Made by a program: the position numbers and the translations under genes
Shown: piece by piece, positions 22,229 to 30,232 of the stretch
Layout of the letters: the number at the start of each line of letters is the position of its first letter
Position numbering within the stretch: position 1 is the stretch's first letter
Notes under the pieces: model-generated
Database searches by the model: none
Told to the model about the DNA's origin: nothing
What the model saw: only the letters and a program-made list of their open reading frames with translations
Assembly (NCBI GenBank): GCA_030524705.1
Contig: JAUNGD010000036.1
Coordinates: forward strand, 1 to 35,007
Length of the DNA: 35,007 bases
Reading direction: 5' to 3'
Source: Lachnospiraceae bacterium
GTDB lineage: Bacteria > Bacillota > Clostridia > Lachnospirales > Lachnospiraceae

Positions 22229-25200
22229 CAGCGGCATCCTGCCGGGCAGAAGCAGAGGCCGCCCCGTTGCCTGACTTCGCGCAGTTCATAATCAGCATCT
22301 GCAGACGGTTTTCAATATTTGCAAAGCTGACATCCGGGTCGTAATCCAGCGGCAGAATCTGCACGTCAGGATACAGCTCCTTCAGCCGCTTTGTGATTCC
22401 CCTTCCTACCACGTGGTTGGGAAGACAGCCGAAGGGCTGCAGGATAACGAAGGCCCGGCAGCCTCTTTTCGCATGATGCAGGATTTCTCCGGGGATCAAA
22501 ACGCCCTCCCCGGCATCAAAGGTATGGTGAATGACCGGATCGCTCTCCTTTACCAGCTCGTCCATGCGGCAGACCGGCTCGTACAGCGGATGCCTCCGGG
22601 CGATCGCATCCGTCATATCGTGGGCCGCGTCAAAGGCCTTATTGGAAATATGGAACCACGCCTTTTTATCCACCGGCTTTTTCAGATGATACTCCTTGAT
22701 CTGCCTGTCCTGATAAAAATAGGTCTTGCGGATCACATCTGTCATGCGGGCCTCAATGATTTCAAAGCCGTTTCGCTCCAGATACGCCTCAATGTCATGA
22801 TTTGCCCCCGGATGGAAATTCAGCAGATACTCTCCCACGATCAATACCTGGGGTCTTGGCTCTGAGCGGTCGTATTTTACGGTTTTCATAATATCCACCG
22901 CCTGCTCAAAGCCTCTTCTTGCTCCCAAAATACCGTGGCTTTGCAGTCCTTCAACCACCTTGTCCAAAGCCTGTTCAAAGGCCCGGTCTGCGCTTCCCGG
23001 CTGGATTTCATAGGGACGCATTTTACGAAGCAGCTCCTCCAGAACGTCAATCATAGGTAGCGTAAACGCAATACAGAGGGCCGAATGTATATTCATCCGA
23101 AATCCGGGATGCATGTTGTGATAATCCTCATCGTCATTGGTAAGGATCGAAACATGGGAATACCCGGCGTCATCCAAAGCCTTTCGAAGCAGCGCACTGT
23201 AGTGTGTCAGACGGCAGTCCCCGATATATTTTCCCATTCCGATGGCCACCTCTTTGTCATTGTATTTTCCGCTTCGAAGGGCGGCCAGCGCTTCCCCAAT
23301 GACGATCTGGGCCGGAAAGCAAATATCATTATGCACATACTGTTTTCCAAGGCGTATCGCTTCCTCCCGCCCCACCTCCAGAGGCTCCGTCCGAATGCCC
23401 TGGGTCGCCAGCGCCGCCGACATGACACGGCAGAAGGCATGGGAAACATTCGGCACCAGCACAAGCTTTTCCTTCCTGCTCTTTTTTGTATATTTTACCG
23501 GGTACGGATCGCTCAGTTCCCGAACCTCCAATGTTTTCTTCTGCTCCCGGCGCATCGTCACCGTCTCAATGAAGGAACGCACCCGGATACGCAAAGGCCC
23601 CTGAATATCGCTTTCATCCAGCTTCAGGATCAGCGGCGTCTTTTCGGAGATCTCCCGCATCATTCGGATGATCTCATCGGAAAGATACGCATCATGTCCG
23701 CAGCCAAAGCTGACGATCTGCACATATTCCAGATAATCGTTCTGTGCCGCAAGAATGGCTGAGGAGAGCATACGGGCATGATAATTGTTCACCACGTCCA
23801 GACGGCTTCTGCTCAGATCCACCTGATCAGCTCCCGGCAGCGAATCCGCAGTCAAAACCGGAATGCCAAGCTTTGTAAACATATCCGGCAGGTCATGATT
23901 CACCAGCGCGTCATTCTGGTATGGACGCGACGCCAGTACAACGGCATACCTTCCGTCCCTTTTTACCTCCTCACAAACTGCCTGGCCCGCCTTAAGCAGC
24001 TCCCGGTGAAATGTGCTTTGAGCTTCGTCTCCCATCTGTATCGCCCGCCGTGTGTGATCCTTTGGAATCTGAAAGGTCTCCTGCATATATTCCGTCAGCT
24101 GTCTTTCCCTGTCCGCTTCCGTGTACCAGTGGAACAAAGGCGCGTCAAAGGGGATCCCCCAGCGCTTTTCCGGGTTGTCAGAGTTGCGGAGGATGACGGG
24201 ATAACCCTTCACCACCGCGCACATGGACTGGCTGTTTTTCTCGGTATTTTCTGATTCAACGGTGGTAATGGAGGGCATGAAAATCCGGTCGGCGCCGCTC
24301 TTTGCAAGGCTTCTGATATGGCCGTGTACCAGCTTTGCCGGGAAGCAAACGGTATCGGAGGTAACCGCCGACAAGCCGCTCTCGTAAATCCTGCGCGTAC
24401 TATCCGGGGATATTTTTACCCGGAAGCCCAGGGATTTCCAGAACACCGTCCAAAAGGGCATAGTCTCCCAATATGAAAGCACCCTGGGGATACCGATTGT
24501 AATGTCTTTTGGAAATTCCAGCGCAGTATATGGATATTCCTTCATCAGCAGGGCTTCTCTGGTCCGGAAAAGATTCGGCGCCTGCTTTTTCTCGTTCTCT
24601 TTATCCTTTAGTCTGGCCCGTACCTTCTCGTCCTTCGGATCTCCCAGTATCTCTCCCCGCTCACAACGGTTGTTGGTGATCCAGGAATCCCCGTTTGAAA
24701 AACGAACAATGGTTCTTTTGCAATGATTCGTACAGAACGGGCAGACAGAATTCGCCTCCTGGGTATAGGAAAAGCTTTCCAGCGCATCCAGGCCGATAAA
24801 GCTCTGCGTGCCTCCCTCCCTCTGAAAACGCTCCTTGGTGATCAGCGCCGCGCCGATGGCGCCCATGATTCCCGGATAAGGCGCCCGCACCACTTCTTTT
24901 CCAATGTACTGCTCCATGGCCCGCAGCACCGCGTCGTTCTGGAACGTACCGCCCTGTACGACGATCTTATCCCCAAGGCTGTCCAGGTTGGAAACGCGGA
25001 TTACCTTCGTAAACACATTTTCAATGATGGAACGGCAGAGCCCCGCCATAATGTCCTCCGGCAGCTTTCCGTTTCGCTGCTCCGTGATAATGCTGCTGTT
25101 CATGAAAACGGTGCAGCGGCTTCCAAGCTGCGCCGGGTTTGCAGAGGAAAAGGCTGACTCCGCGATTTTCTCCACTGGGATATGTAAGGAGGCCGCAAAA

Positions 25201-26639
25201 TTTTCCAGAAAGGAACCGCAGCCTGAAGAGCACGCCTCATTCACCACGATATTTGTGATCACTCCCTGATCGAGCCAGATGGCCTTCATGTCCTGTCCGC
25301 CAATATCCAGTATAAACGTGGCGTCCTCCACGTATTTTGAAGCCGCCCGGACGTGGGCCACGGTCTCCACCACGTGGCACTCCGCCCCGAATGCTTTGGC
25401 AAAAAGCAGCTCGCCGTATCCGGTGGTACCGGCTGCGATAATATCCAGCTCCGTTCCTTCTTTTCGATACCGTTCCCGCATATCCAGAAGCGCATTTTTC
25501 GCCACCAGCAGCGGCTCTCCCTCGTTCGGCGCATAGAAAGAATCCACGATCCTTTCCTCTTCATCCATTAAGACAAATTTTGTGGTTGTGCTCCCCGAAT
25601 CAATTCCCAGATATACGTGCAGAGCCTTAGCTTTCCCCGCAGCGGCGGGCCTGCTGGACGGCAGACGGTGCCGTCTGATAAACGCTGCCCGCTCCTCCTC
25701 CGAGGCAAAAAAGGGCTGTACGTCATCCTGCTGCATTTCCTTTTTCCTGTCCGCCTCTGCTAAAGCGGCGGCCAGCTCTCCGGCCAGAAAGCTTTGCCTT
25801 TGATCTGCAAACATGCCCTCCAGCGACAGCGCAGCTCCATATGCAATGATGATCTCCGGGTGCTCCGGCAAAATGATATCCTCCTGGGACAGGCCGAGCC
25901 GCTCGGCAAATACCTGTACCAGCATCGGATGGAAGGTCAGCGGGCCGCCTTCAAAGGCCACCGGCTTCTCAATATCCAGGCCCTGAGCCAAACCTCCTAT
26001 GGTTTGTTTTGCAATCGCGTGGAAGGCCGAAAGCGCAAGATCTGACTTTGCGATTCCCTGATTGAGCAGCGGCTGAATATCCGTCTTTGCATAGACCCCG
26101 CAGCGTCCCGAGATATCATAAACACACGTTCCCCGGGAAGCCAGCGCATTAAATTCCTCCACCGGAACCTTCAGGATGGATGCGATCTCGTCGATAAAAG
26201 CGCCGGTGCCTCCGGCACAGCTCCCGTTCATACGCATATCAGATACGTTCAGGCCTCCGTCTTCCTTTTCCTTATGGAAAAAAATTATTTTGGCGTCCTG
26301 TCCGCCCAGCTCAATGGCCGTGCGGACATTCTGATATTTTTCCCGCAATACGATGGAATTCGCAACCACCTCCTGCACAAAGGGCGCCTTCAGCATTTTG
26401 GCCACCGGCTTCGCGCCGGAGCCGGTGAGGGCCACCCGCATCCGAACCCCCGGAAATCTTTCTTCCAGCCGCAGCAAAGCCTGATAAACGCTTTTTACCT
26501 GATTGGCATTGTGCCGCCTGTACTCCGAATATACAATCTCCTTCTCTTCTCCGCCGACAGCCGCTATCTTGGTTGTTGTTGATCCCACATCTACGCCAAT
26601 AAGAAGCGGCCGCTGTCCTTCGTATTCCGCTTTTGCCAT
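22191..26639 (-). CDS. Giant 2-hydroxyacyl-CoA dehydratase activase-type protein (two BadF/HgdC ATPase domains plus DUF2229 region)
   Basis: The 1482-residue protein contains two ASKHA-type ATPase domains, at about 12-285 (IGVDVGSTTTK) and 342-610 (LGIDSGSTTTKF). Each has a cysteine in the position used by HgdC to bridge a [4Fe-4S] cluster (NGSCAGGTGAF, NEACSSGCGSF). A cysteine motif CPFCTNHC lies at about 633-640. A DUF2229 region (IGIPRVLSYWE onward) and a long C-terminal part with GCGHDAYLSDE and FPAQIV follow. HgdC activates 2-hydroxyacyl-CoA dehydratases by ATP-driven electron injection. This fused form is widespread in Clostridia and its client is not established; no dehydratase subunit genes are in the window. 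The ATG at 26639 has AAAGGAG upstream. It overlaps the LysR 3' end by 38 bp. Confidence 0.88.
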   Translation of the reverse strand: MAKAEYEGQRPLLIGVDVGSTTTKIAAVGGEEKEIVYSEYRRHNANQVKSVYQALLRLEERFPGVRMRVALTGSGAKPVAKMLKAPFVQEVVANSIVLREKYQNVRTAIELGGQDAKIIFFHKEKEDGGLNVSDMRMNGSCAGGTGAFIDEIASILKVPVEEFNALASRGTCVYDISGRCGVYAKTDIQPLLNQGIAKSDLALSAFHAIAKQTIGGLAQGLDIEKPVAFEGGPLTFHPMLVQVFAERLGLSQEDIILPEHPEIIIAYGAALSLEGMFADQRQSFLAGELAAALAEADRKKEMQQDDVQPFFASEEERAAFIRRHRLPSSRPAAAGKAKALHVYLGIDSGSTTTKFVLMDEEERIVDSFYAPNEGEPLLVAKNALLDMRERYRKEGTELDIIAAGTTGYGELLFAKAFGAECHVVETVAHVRAASKYVEDATFILDIGGQDMKAIWLDQGVITNIVVNEACSSGCGSFLENFAASLHIPVEKIAESAFSSANPAQLGSRCTVFMNSSIITEQRNGKLPEDIMAGLCRSIIENVFTKVIRVSNLDSLGDKIVVQGGTFQNDAVLRAMEQYIGKEVVRAPYPGIMGAIGAALITKERFQREGGTQSFIGLDALESFSYTQEANSVCPFCTNHCKRTIVRFSNGDSWITNNRCERGEILGDPKDEKVRARLKDKENEKKQAPNLFRTREALLMKEYPYTALEFPKDITIGIPRVLSYWETMPFWTVFWKSLGFRVKISPDSTRRIYESGLSAVTSDTVCFPAKLVHGHIRSLAKSGADRIFMPSITTVESENTEKNSQSMCAVVKGYPVILRNSDNPEKRWGIPFDAPLFHWYTEADRERQLTEYMQETFQIPKDHTRRAIQMGDEAQSTFHRELLKAGQAVCEEVKRDGRYAVVLASRPYQNDALVNHDLPDMFTKLGIPVLTADSLPGADQVDLSRSRLDVVNNYHARMLSSAILAAQNDYLEYVQIVSFGCGHDAYLSDEIIRMMREISEKTPLILKLDESDIQGPLRIRVRSFIETVTMRREQKKTLEVRELSDPYPVKYTKKSRKEKLVLVPNVSHAFCRVMSAALATQGIRTEPLEVGREEAIRLGKQYVHNDICFPAQIVIGEALAALRSGKYNDKEVAIGMGKYIGDCRLTHYSALLRKALDDAGYSHVSILTNDDEDYHNMHPGFRMNIHSALCIAFTLPMIDVLEELLRKMRPYEIQPGSADRAFEQALDKVVEGLQSHGILGARRGFEQAVDIMKTVKYDRSEPRPQVLIVGEYLLNFHPGANHDIEAYLERNGFEIIEARMTDVIRKTYFYQDRQIKEYHLKKPVDKKAWFHISNKAFDAAHDMTDAIARRHPLYEPVCRMDELVKESDPVIHHTFDAGEGVLIPGEILHHAKRGCRAFVILQPFGCLPNHVVGRGITKRLKELYPDVQILPLDYDPDVSFANIENRLQMLIMNCAKSGNGAASASARQDAAVRNREKLQLRFS

Positions 26640-26944
26640 CCTTTGCACTCCTTTGCTCCACATTTCTCAGCAGGAAACATGTCAAAAATCCTTAATAAAA
26701 AAGATACAAGTCCAGACATCGCATGCCATACCCTTCCATCAGTATCCCCGCAATGCCCTTTCCTGTATCAAGCCTTATAAATGCTTCATATTATACAATT
26801 GTACTGCAGATCCTTTTTAAAAAGTATGCTTCGCACACCCTCGCGCTGAAAAACTGGGGCAGCAAACCTTTTGTTCCGCGCGCGTGCAGACTGCATGAGA
26901 AGAATCACCTCCTTCGAGGTGATTCTCACATAAGCTCTGACTGA
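26640..26944. other. Intergenic region upstream of the activase
   Basis: No gene is seen in these 305 bp. A -10-like TATAAT lies on the minus strand at 26795-26790 without a convincing -35, so the activase promoter is not fixed. The hairpin at 26901-26926 belongs to the next gene. Confidence 0.4.
26901..26926 (-). terminator. Perfect 11-bp hairpin behind the secreted protein gene
   Basis: AGAATCACCTC (26901-26911) pairs perfectly with GAGGTGATTCT (26916-26926) around a 4-nt loop. It lies 18 bp after the stop codon. The following minus-strand sequence is T-rich only for a few bases, so termination is likely but not certain. Confidence 0.55.
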
Positions 26945-27715
26945 TTACTCAGCCGCCGTCACAGCCGTAATATGCGGATTCACACCCTCATACCAGTACA
27001 GAAAGCCTTCCATGTCGATCACGTCTCCGATCGCCAGATTCTTCACTGCCGCATAAACATCTGTCGTGTTGTCGCACAGATAGGACTCAACCGTAAAGGT
27101 ATAGGTCTCGCCGTTAAGAGAAACGTTGAAGTACAGGTCGTCGCCGTCCTGACCGGAGCCGTCCCAGTTGTACAGGAAAGGCGCTTCCTCGCCGTCATTA
27201 TCGGAAGCTTCAACGGTCATTCCCTTGAAGGAGACAAACTCATTCTGATGCTCAATCAGCTCGTCCGTTCCCAGCAGGTCTGTGACATCCAGCACCGGAG
27301 CAATGTACTCGCCCTCTTCGATCTCAAAGGTTGCATCTGCAATCTCAACCTCGCCGGACCACTCCTGTTTGAAGCCTGTAACCTTGATCTTTGTACCAGG
27401 AACCAGCTTCTCATAGTCCTCCTCGGAGCATGCCATGTTGTACAGGAAGTAAGCGCCGTCCTTGTCCTGTGCATAAACCGTTGCCTGATCCTCCCACCAG
27501 GACTGCTTTGCCTGAACGTAAGCTTCGATCACAACCTCAGAATCAAGCTCTGCGGCAACGTACTCCTCATGAGTCATAACGCCCTCAGACTTTACATCAT
27601 CTTCTGCTGCAGCCTCAGTCTCAACAGCCTCTGTCTCAGCGTCCTCAGCCATAGCCAGGCTGCAGGGAACCATTGTAAGTGACATTGTTAATAATAATGC
27701 AGTAATCTTTTTCAT
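26945..27715 (-). CDS. Secreted acidic protein with two OB-fold-like domains
   Basis: The 256-residue protein has a signal peptide (MKKITALLLTMSLTMVPCSLAMA, cleavage before EDAE). The cysteine at residue 18 does not lie in a good lipobox, so secretion rather than lipid anchoring is expected. An acidic Glu/Ala/Thr linker follows to about residue 45. Then come two related segments, each ending in a strand such as GTKIKVTGF or GDVIDMEGFLYW, suggestive of OB-folds (about 55-135 and 150-250). A helical family assignment is not possible. It is expressed alone, with a promoter upstream and a hairpin downstream. Its function is unknown; external binding of a small ligand or polymer is only a guess. 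Confidence 0.75.
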   Translation of the reverse strand: MKKITALLLTMSLTMVPCSLAMAEDAETEAVETEAAAEDDVKSEGVMTHEEYVAAELDSEVVIEAYVQAKQSWWEDQATVYAQDKDGAYFLYNMACSEEDYEKLVPGTKIKVTGFKQEWSGEVEIADATFEIEEGEYIAPVLDVTDLLGTDELIEHQNEFVSFKGMTVEASDNDGEEAPFLYNWDGSGQDGDDLYFNVSLNGETYTFTVESYLCDNTTDVYAAVKNLAIGDVIDMEGFLYWYEGVNPHITAVTAAE

Positions 27716-27756
27716 TCCTATTCTCCTCTTTATTTGAATGTTAAATATACAAAATA

Positions 27757-27784
27757 ATTATACAACAAACTTTTAATAAATCAA
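27757..27784 (-). promoter_or_regulatory. Promoter of the secreted protein gene
   Basis: TTGATT (27784-27779), a 16-bp spacer and TATAAT (27762-27757) on the minus strand, with a leader of about 35 nt. Confidence 0.55.
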
Positions 27785-27891
27785 TGCCTATTTATTTCCT
27801 TCGGCCATTTTTCCTGCATAAAACGGGAAAATTTCCTGTCCAGCGGCGCTTCTGCCTATCATTTTCCGGCAATCCAGAGGACCGGCATCCG

Positions 27892-28689
27892 CTATGCCTG
27901 CTTTCTGAATACGTCCAGGGCATGGCTTGTGATCCCCAGCAGATCCCCGCGCTCACAGACAGCAAAATGATACTTCAAGTATAGTTCAAATACATCCTCC
28001 TCCATGGCGTCTACCGCCTCACGCATCAGAAGCGCACAGCCGTCCGACGCGGCGTAGTGCAGTCTGGATACCGGAAATACGGACATTAGCGCATCAATAT
28101 CCTCCTTGCGGACAAGCTCAAACAGATCCTTCGGCTCAGACCTGGCGGCAAAGGTGCTGGCATCAAGCAGCCCCTTCGCAATATAATCTGCAACATTGAT
28201 ATTGCCGCGCAAAAAGCCCTCGTCCAGAAGGCATCCGTCGGATATGACGTATGCGGCAAAAATCACTCCTCCCGGCCTGGTCACACGAATGGCCTCCCGC
28301 AACGCCTGCCGTTTCTCCTCCGTGCGGTACAGGTGATACAGCGGGCCCAGCAACAGCGTAATGTCATACTGATCATCAGGAAAAGCGGACAGCTCCAGCG
28401 CATCCCCCTGAGTGATCGTAATTCTTTCCTCCGGCTGTGTGTTCCGGCGGAAAATTTCTATGTTATGCTGTACCAGCTCAACGGCATCCACCGTATACCC
28501 CCGGCGGGCCAGGGTATGGGCGTACCGGCCTGTCCCCGCGCCGATCTCGAGCACACGGTCTCCCGGCTGAATGTATTTCTCAATGTAACGCATCGTGGTA
28601 AGGAATTCCACCGAGCCATGTCTTGACGCCAGACGGCTCTCCTCATCGTAATGATTATAAAATTCAATCAAATACGGATTGTTTTTCAT
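27892..28689 (-). CDS. Class I SAM-dependent methyltransferase
   Basis: The 265-residue protein has a Rossmann-type SAM-binding motif VLEIGAGTGRY (about residues 46-56), the acidic ribose contact DAVEL, and the post-motif region ITLLLGPLYHL. It resembles the broad methyltransferase-11/25 group, whose substrates range from small molecules to lipids, so the target is not assigned. It lies 27 bp after the TetR gene on the same strand and is probably cotranscribed and controlled by it. A GGAGG-type site precedes the ATG. Confidence 0.85.
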   Translation of the reverse strand: MKNNPYLIEFYNHYDEESRLASRHGSVEFLTTMRYIEKYIQPGDRVLEIGAGTGRYAHTLARRGYTVDAVELVQHNIEIFRRNTQPEERITITQGDALELSAFPDDQYDITLLLGPLYHLYRTEEKRQALREAIRVTRPGGVIFAAYVISDGCLLDEGFLRGNINVADYIAKGLLDASTFAARSEPKDLFELVRKEDIDALMSVFPVSRLHYAASDGCALLMREAVDAMEEDVFELYLKYHFAVCERGDLLGITSHALDVFRKQA

Positions 28690-28716
28690 GCTGCGCCTCC
28701 TCCCGTCTTCTAAAAA

Positions 28717-29304
28717 TCAGCCTCGGGTCAAATCCCGTTCTTCTTTCTGCTTTACAAACGCCGACAATACATTTGATACCATTTTTTCTGCTGTCTCTCT
28801 GTCTAATGCTATTTTTTTTGCAGCCGTCAGAACTGCGATTCCATGACTGTAGAGAAACAGGTCTAAGAATATCACCCTGGCGCGTTCCGGCTCCACTCCA
28901 ATAGCTTCCGAAAAAGTCTGCGCCCTCTTTTCATTATCCATTTCCTTATAAAAATCCTTTGCTTCCGCCATGTTCAAATCCATGTCATTGATAAACAGCA
29001 GCTTAAACAGGCGGGTCTCCTCCTGCGCAAACTGAATATAGGAAAGCGGAAGAACCAGATAATCCTTCACCCTTGCAGACTCGCGGTAATGATTCACATA
29101 CTGCTGATAGTATTCATATGCAAAGGCCAGAAATTCCTCTTTTAGTTCATCCATATTTTTATAGCAGGTAAAGATCGGACGAGTCGAGCATTGCAATTTA
29201 CCTGCAATGCTTCTCGCATTCACGGCTTCAAAGCCTGTTTCCCTGGTAATATCCAGTACTGTATTCAAAATCATCTCTTTCGTTATTTTTGCTTTCGGCG
29301 GCAT
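28717..29304 (-). CDS. TetR-family transcriptional regulator
   Basis: The 195-residue protein has the N-terminal helix-turn-helix (NARSIAGKLQCSTRPIFTCYKNMDEL, about 27-55) and a helical ligand domain. The motif STRPIFTCYKN resembles the TetR group with WHG-type C-terminal domains. It is followed after 27 bp by the methyltransferase gene, and a palindrome sits in its promoter region, so it probably represses its own operon. The ligand is not known. Confidence 0.88.
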   Translation of the reverse strand: MPPKAKITKEMILNTVLDITRETGFEAVNARSIAGKLQCSTRPIFTCYKNMDELKEEFLAFAYEYYQQYVNHYRESARVKDYLVLPLSYIQFAQEETRLFKLLFINDMDLNMAEAKDFYKEMDNEKRAQTFSEAIGVEPERARVIFLDLFLYSHGIAVLTAAKKIALDRETAEKMVSNVLSAFVKQKEERDLTRG

Positions 29305-29358
29305 ACCGCTTCCTCCTGCCTTCGGATGCAGTTCTATTGGTCACATCCGTTATATAAG

Positions 29359-29377
29359 GTTACATTTGTTATGCAAC
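29359..29377. promoter_or_regulatory. Operator-like palindrome upstream of the TetR gene
   Basis: GTTACAT-TTGTT-ATGCAAC is an inverted repeat with one mismatch; GTTAC also recurs at 29382-29386. It overlaps a possible minus-strand promoter (TTGCAT, 16 bp, TATAAC), consistent with autoregulation. Confidence 0.5.
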
Positions 29378-29412
29378 TATTGTTACACAATTATCGGGAT
29401 ATGTCAAGAAAA

Positions 29413-29436
29413 AGCCGTAGATTTTACTCTACGGCT
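29413..29436 (-). terminator. Terminator of the ABC transporter/SDR operon
   Basis: On the minus strand AGCCGTAGA-GTAAAA-TCTACGGCT is followed by TTTTTCTTG, a textbook intrinsic terminator about 70 bp after the SDR stop. Confidence 0.85.
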
Positions 29437-29503
29437 CATCCTACTATACATAACTTATGATTTTAGATACGCGCCGGCTTATGACCTGGAACATACGCCT
29501 GGC

Positions 29504-30226
29504 TTACGATTTGGAATACAGGCTGGAAGAGGACACTCCTCCATCCACCGGAAAAGCGCCGCCGGTGATATAGCCGGCCTCCTCACTGACGAGGAAGGCA
29601 ACCATATTTGCGACATCCTCCGGCTGCCCGATCCGCTTTAACGGTATGCGCTCCGCACAGCGTTTTTCCGCCTCACGATCCGAAAAGCTTTTTTGCAGCA
29701 ACGGCGTGTCAATCGGCCCCGGCAGCACGCAGTTTACCCTGACCCCACAGTCCGCATACTGCTGTGCAAGGCATTTTGTGAGCATAATCAGCCCTGCCTT
29801 CGTCGTGCAGTACAGGGGTGAGGTCAACTCAGGAACCATGCCAAGACACGATGCGATCGTAATGATACAGCCCTTCGACCGCTTAAGTTTGTCGATCGCA
29901 TTTCTTGTCACCAGATACGTACCCTTGATATTAATATCCACCATTCGGTCTATCTCTTCATTTGTGGTATCCTCCAGATACTTTTCAAAATAAATCCCGG
30001 CATTGTTGATCAGTATATCCACTGTTGGCACATGGGAAAGGGCATTCCTGATTTCCTCATCCCTCCGAATGTCCACAGGAAAATAGTCAAATCCCTCTGG
30101 CGGCTCCTGGAGATCAAAAATACAGACCTGGATTCCCTTTTCCTTTAATTTTCTGGCAATCGCCAGACCCATGCCGGAGCTTCCCCCGGTCACCACCGCA
30201 ATTCTTTTGTCCATAGACAGATTCAT
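29504..30226 (-). CDS. Short-chain dehydrogenase/reductase (SDR)
   Basis: The 240-residue classical SDR has the cofactor motif TGGSSGMG (about residues 14-21), NNAG, and the catalytic YxxxK as YCTTK. The C-terminus ends with the usual PVDGG. Aspartate at the end of the second strand (IFDLQ) suggests NAD(H). Such enzymes oxidise or reduce sugars, polyols, uronates or related alcohols. It begins six bases after the solute-binding protein gene, so it is the last gene of the transporter operon and probably acts on the imported compound. Starts at 30226 and 30214 are both possible; neither has an ideal site. Confidence 0.88.
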   Translation of the reverse strand: MNLSMDKRIAVVTGGSSGMGLAIARKLKEKGIQVCIFDLQEPPEGFDYFPVDIRRDEEIRNALSHVPTVDILINNAGIYFEKYLEDTTNEEIDRMVDINIKGTYLVTRNAIDKLKRSKGCIITIASCLGMVPELTSPLYCTTKAGLIMLTKCLAQQYADCGVRVNCVLPGPIDTPLLQKSFSDREAEKRCAERIPLKRIGQPEDVANMVAFLVSEEAGYITGGAFPVDGGVSSSSLYSKS

Positions 30227-30232
30227 CCCTTT

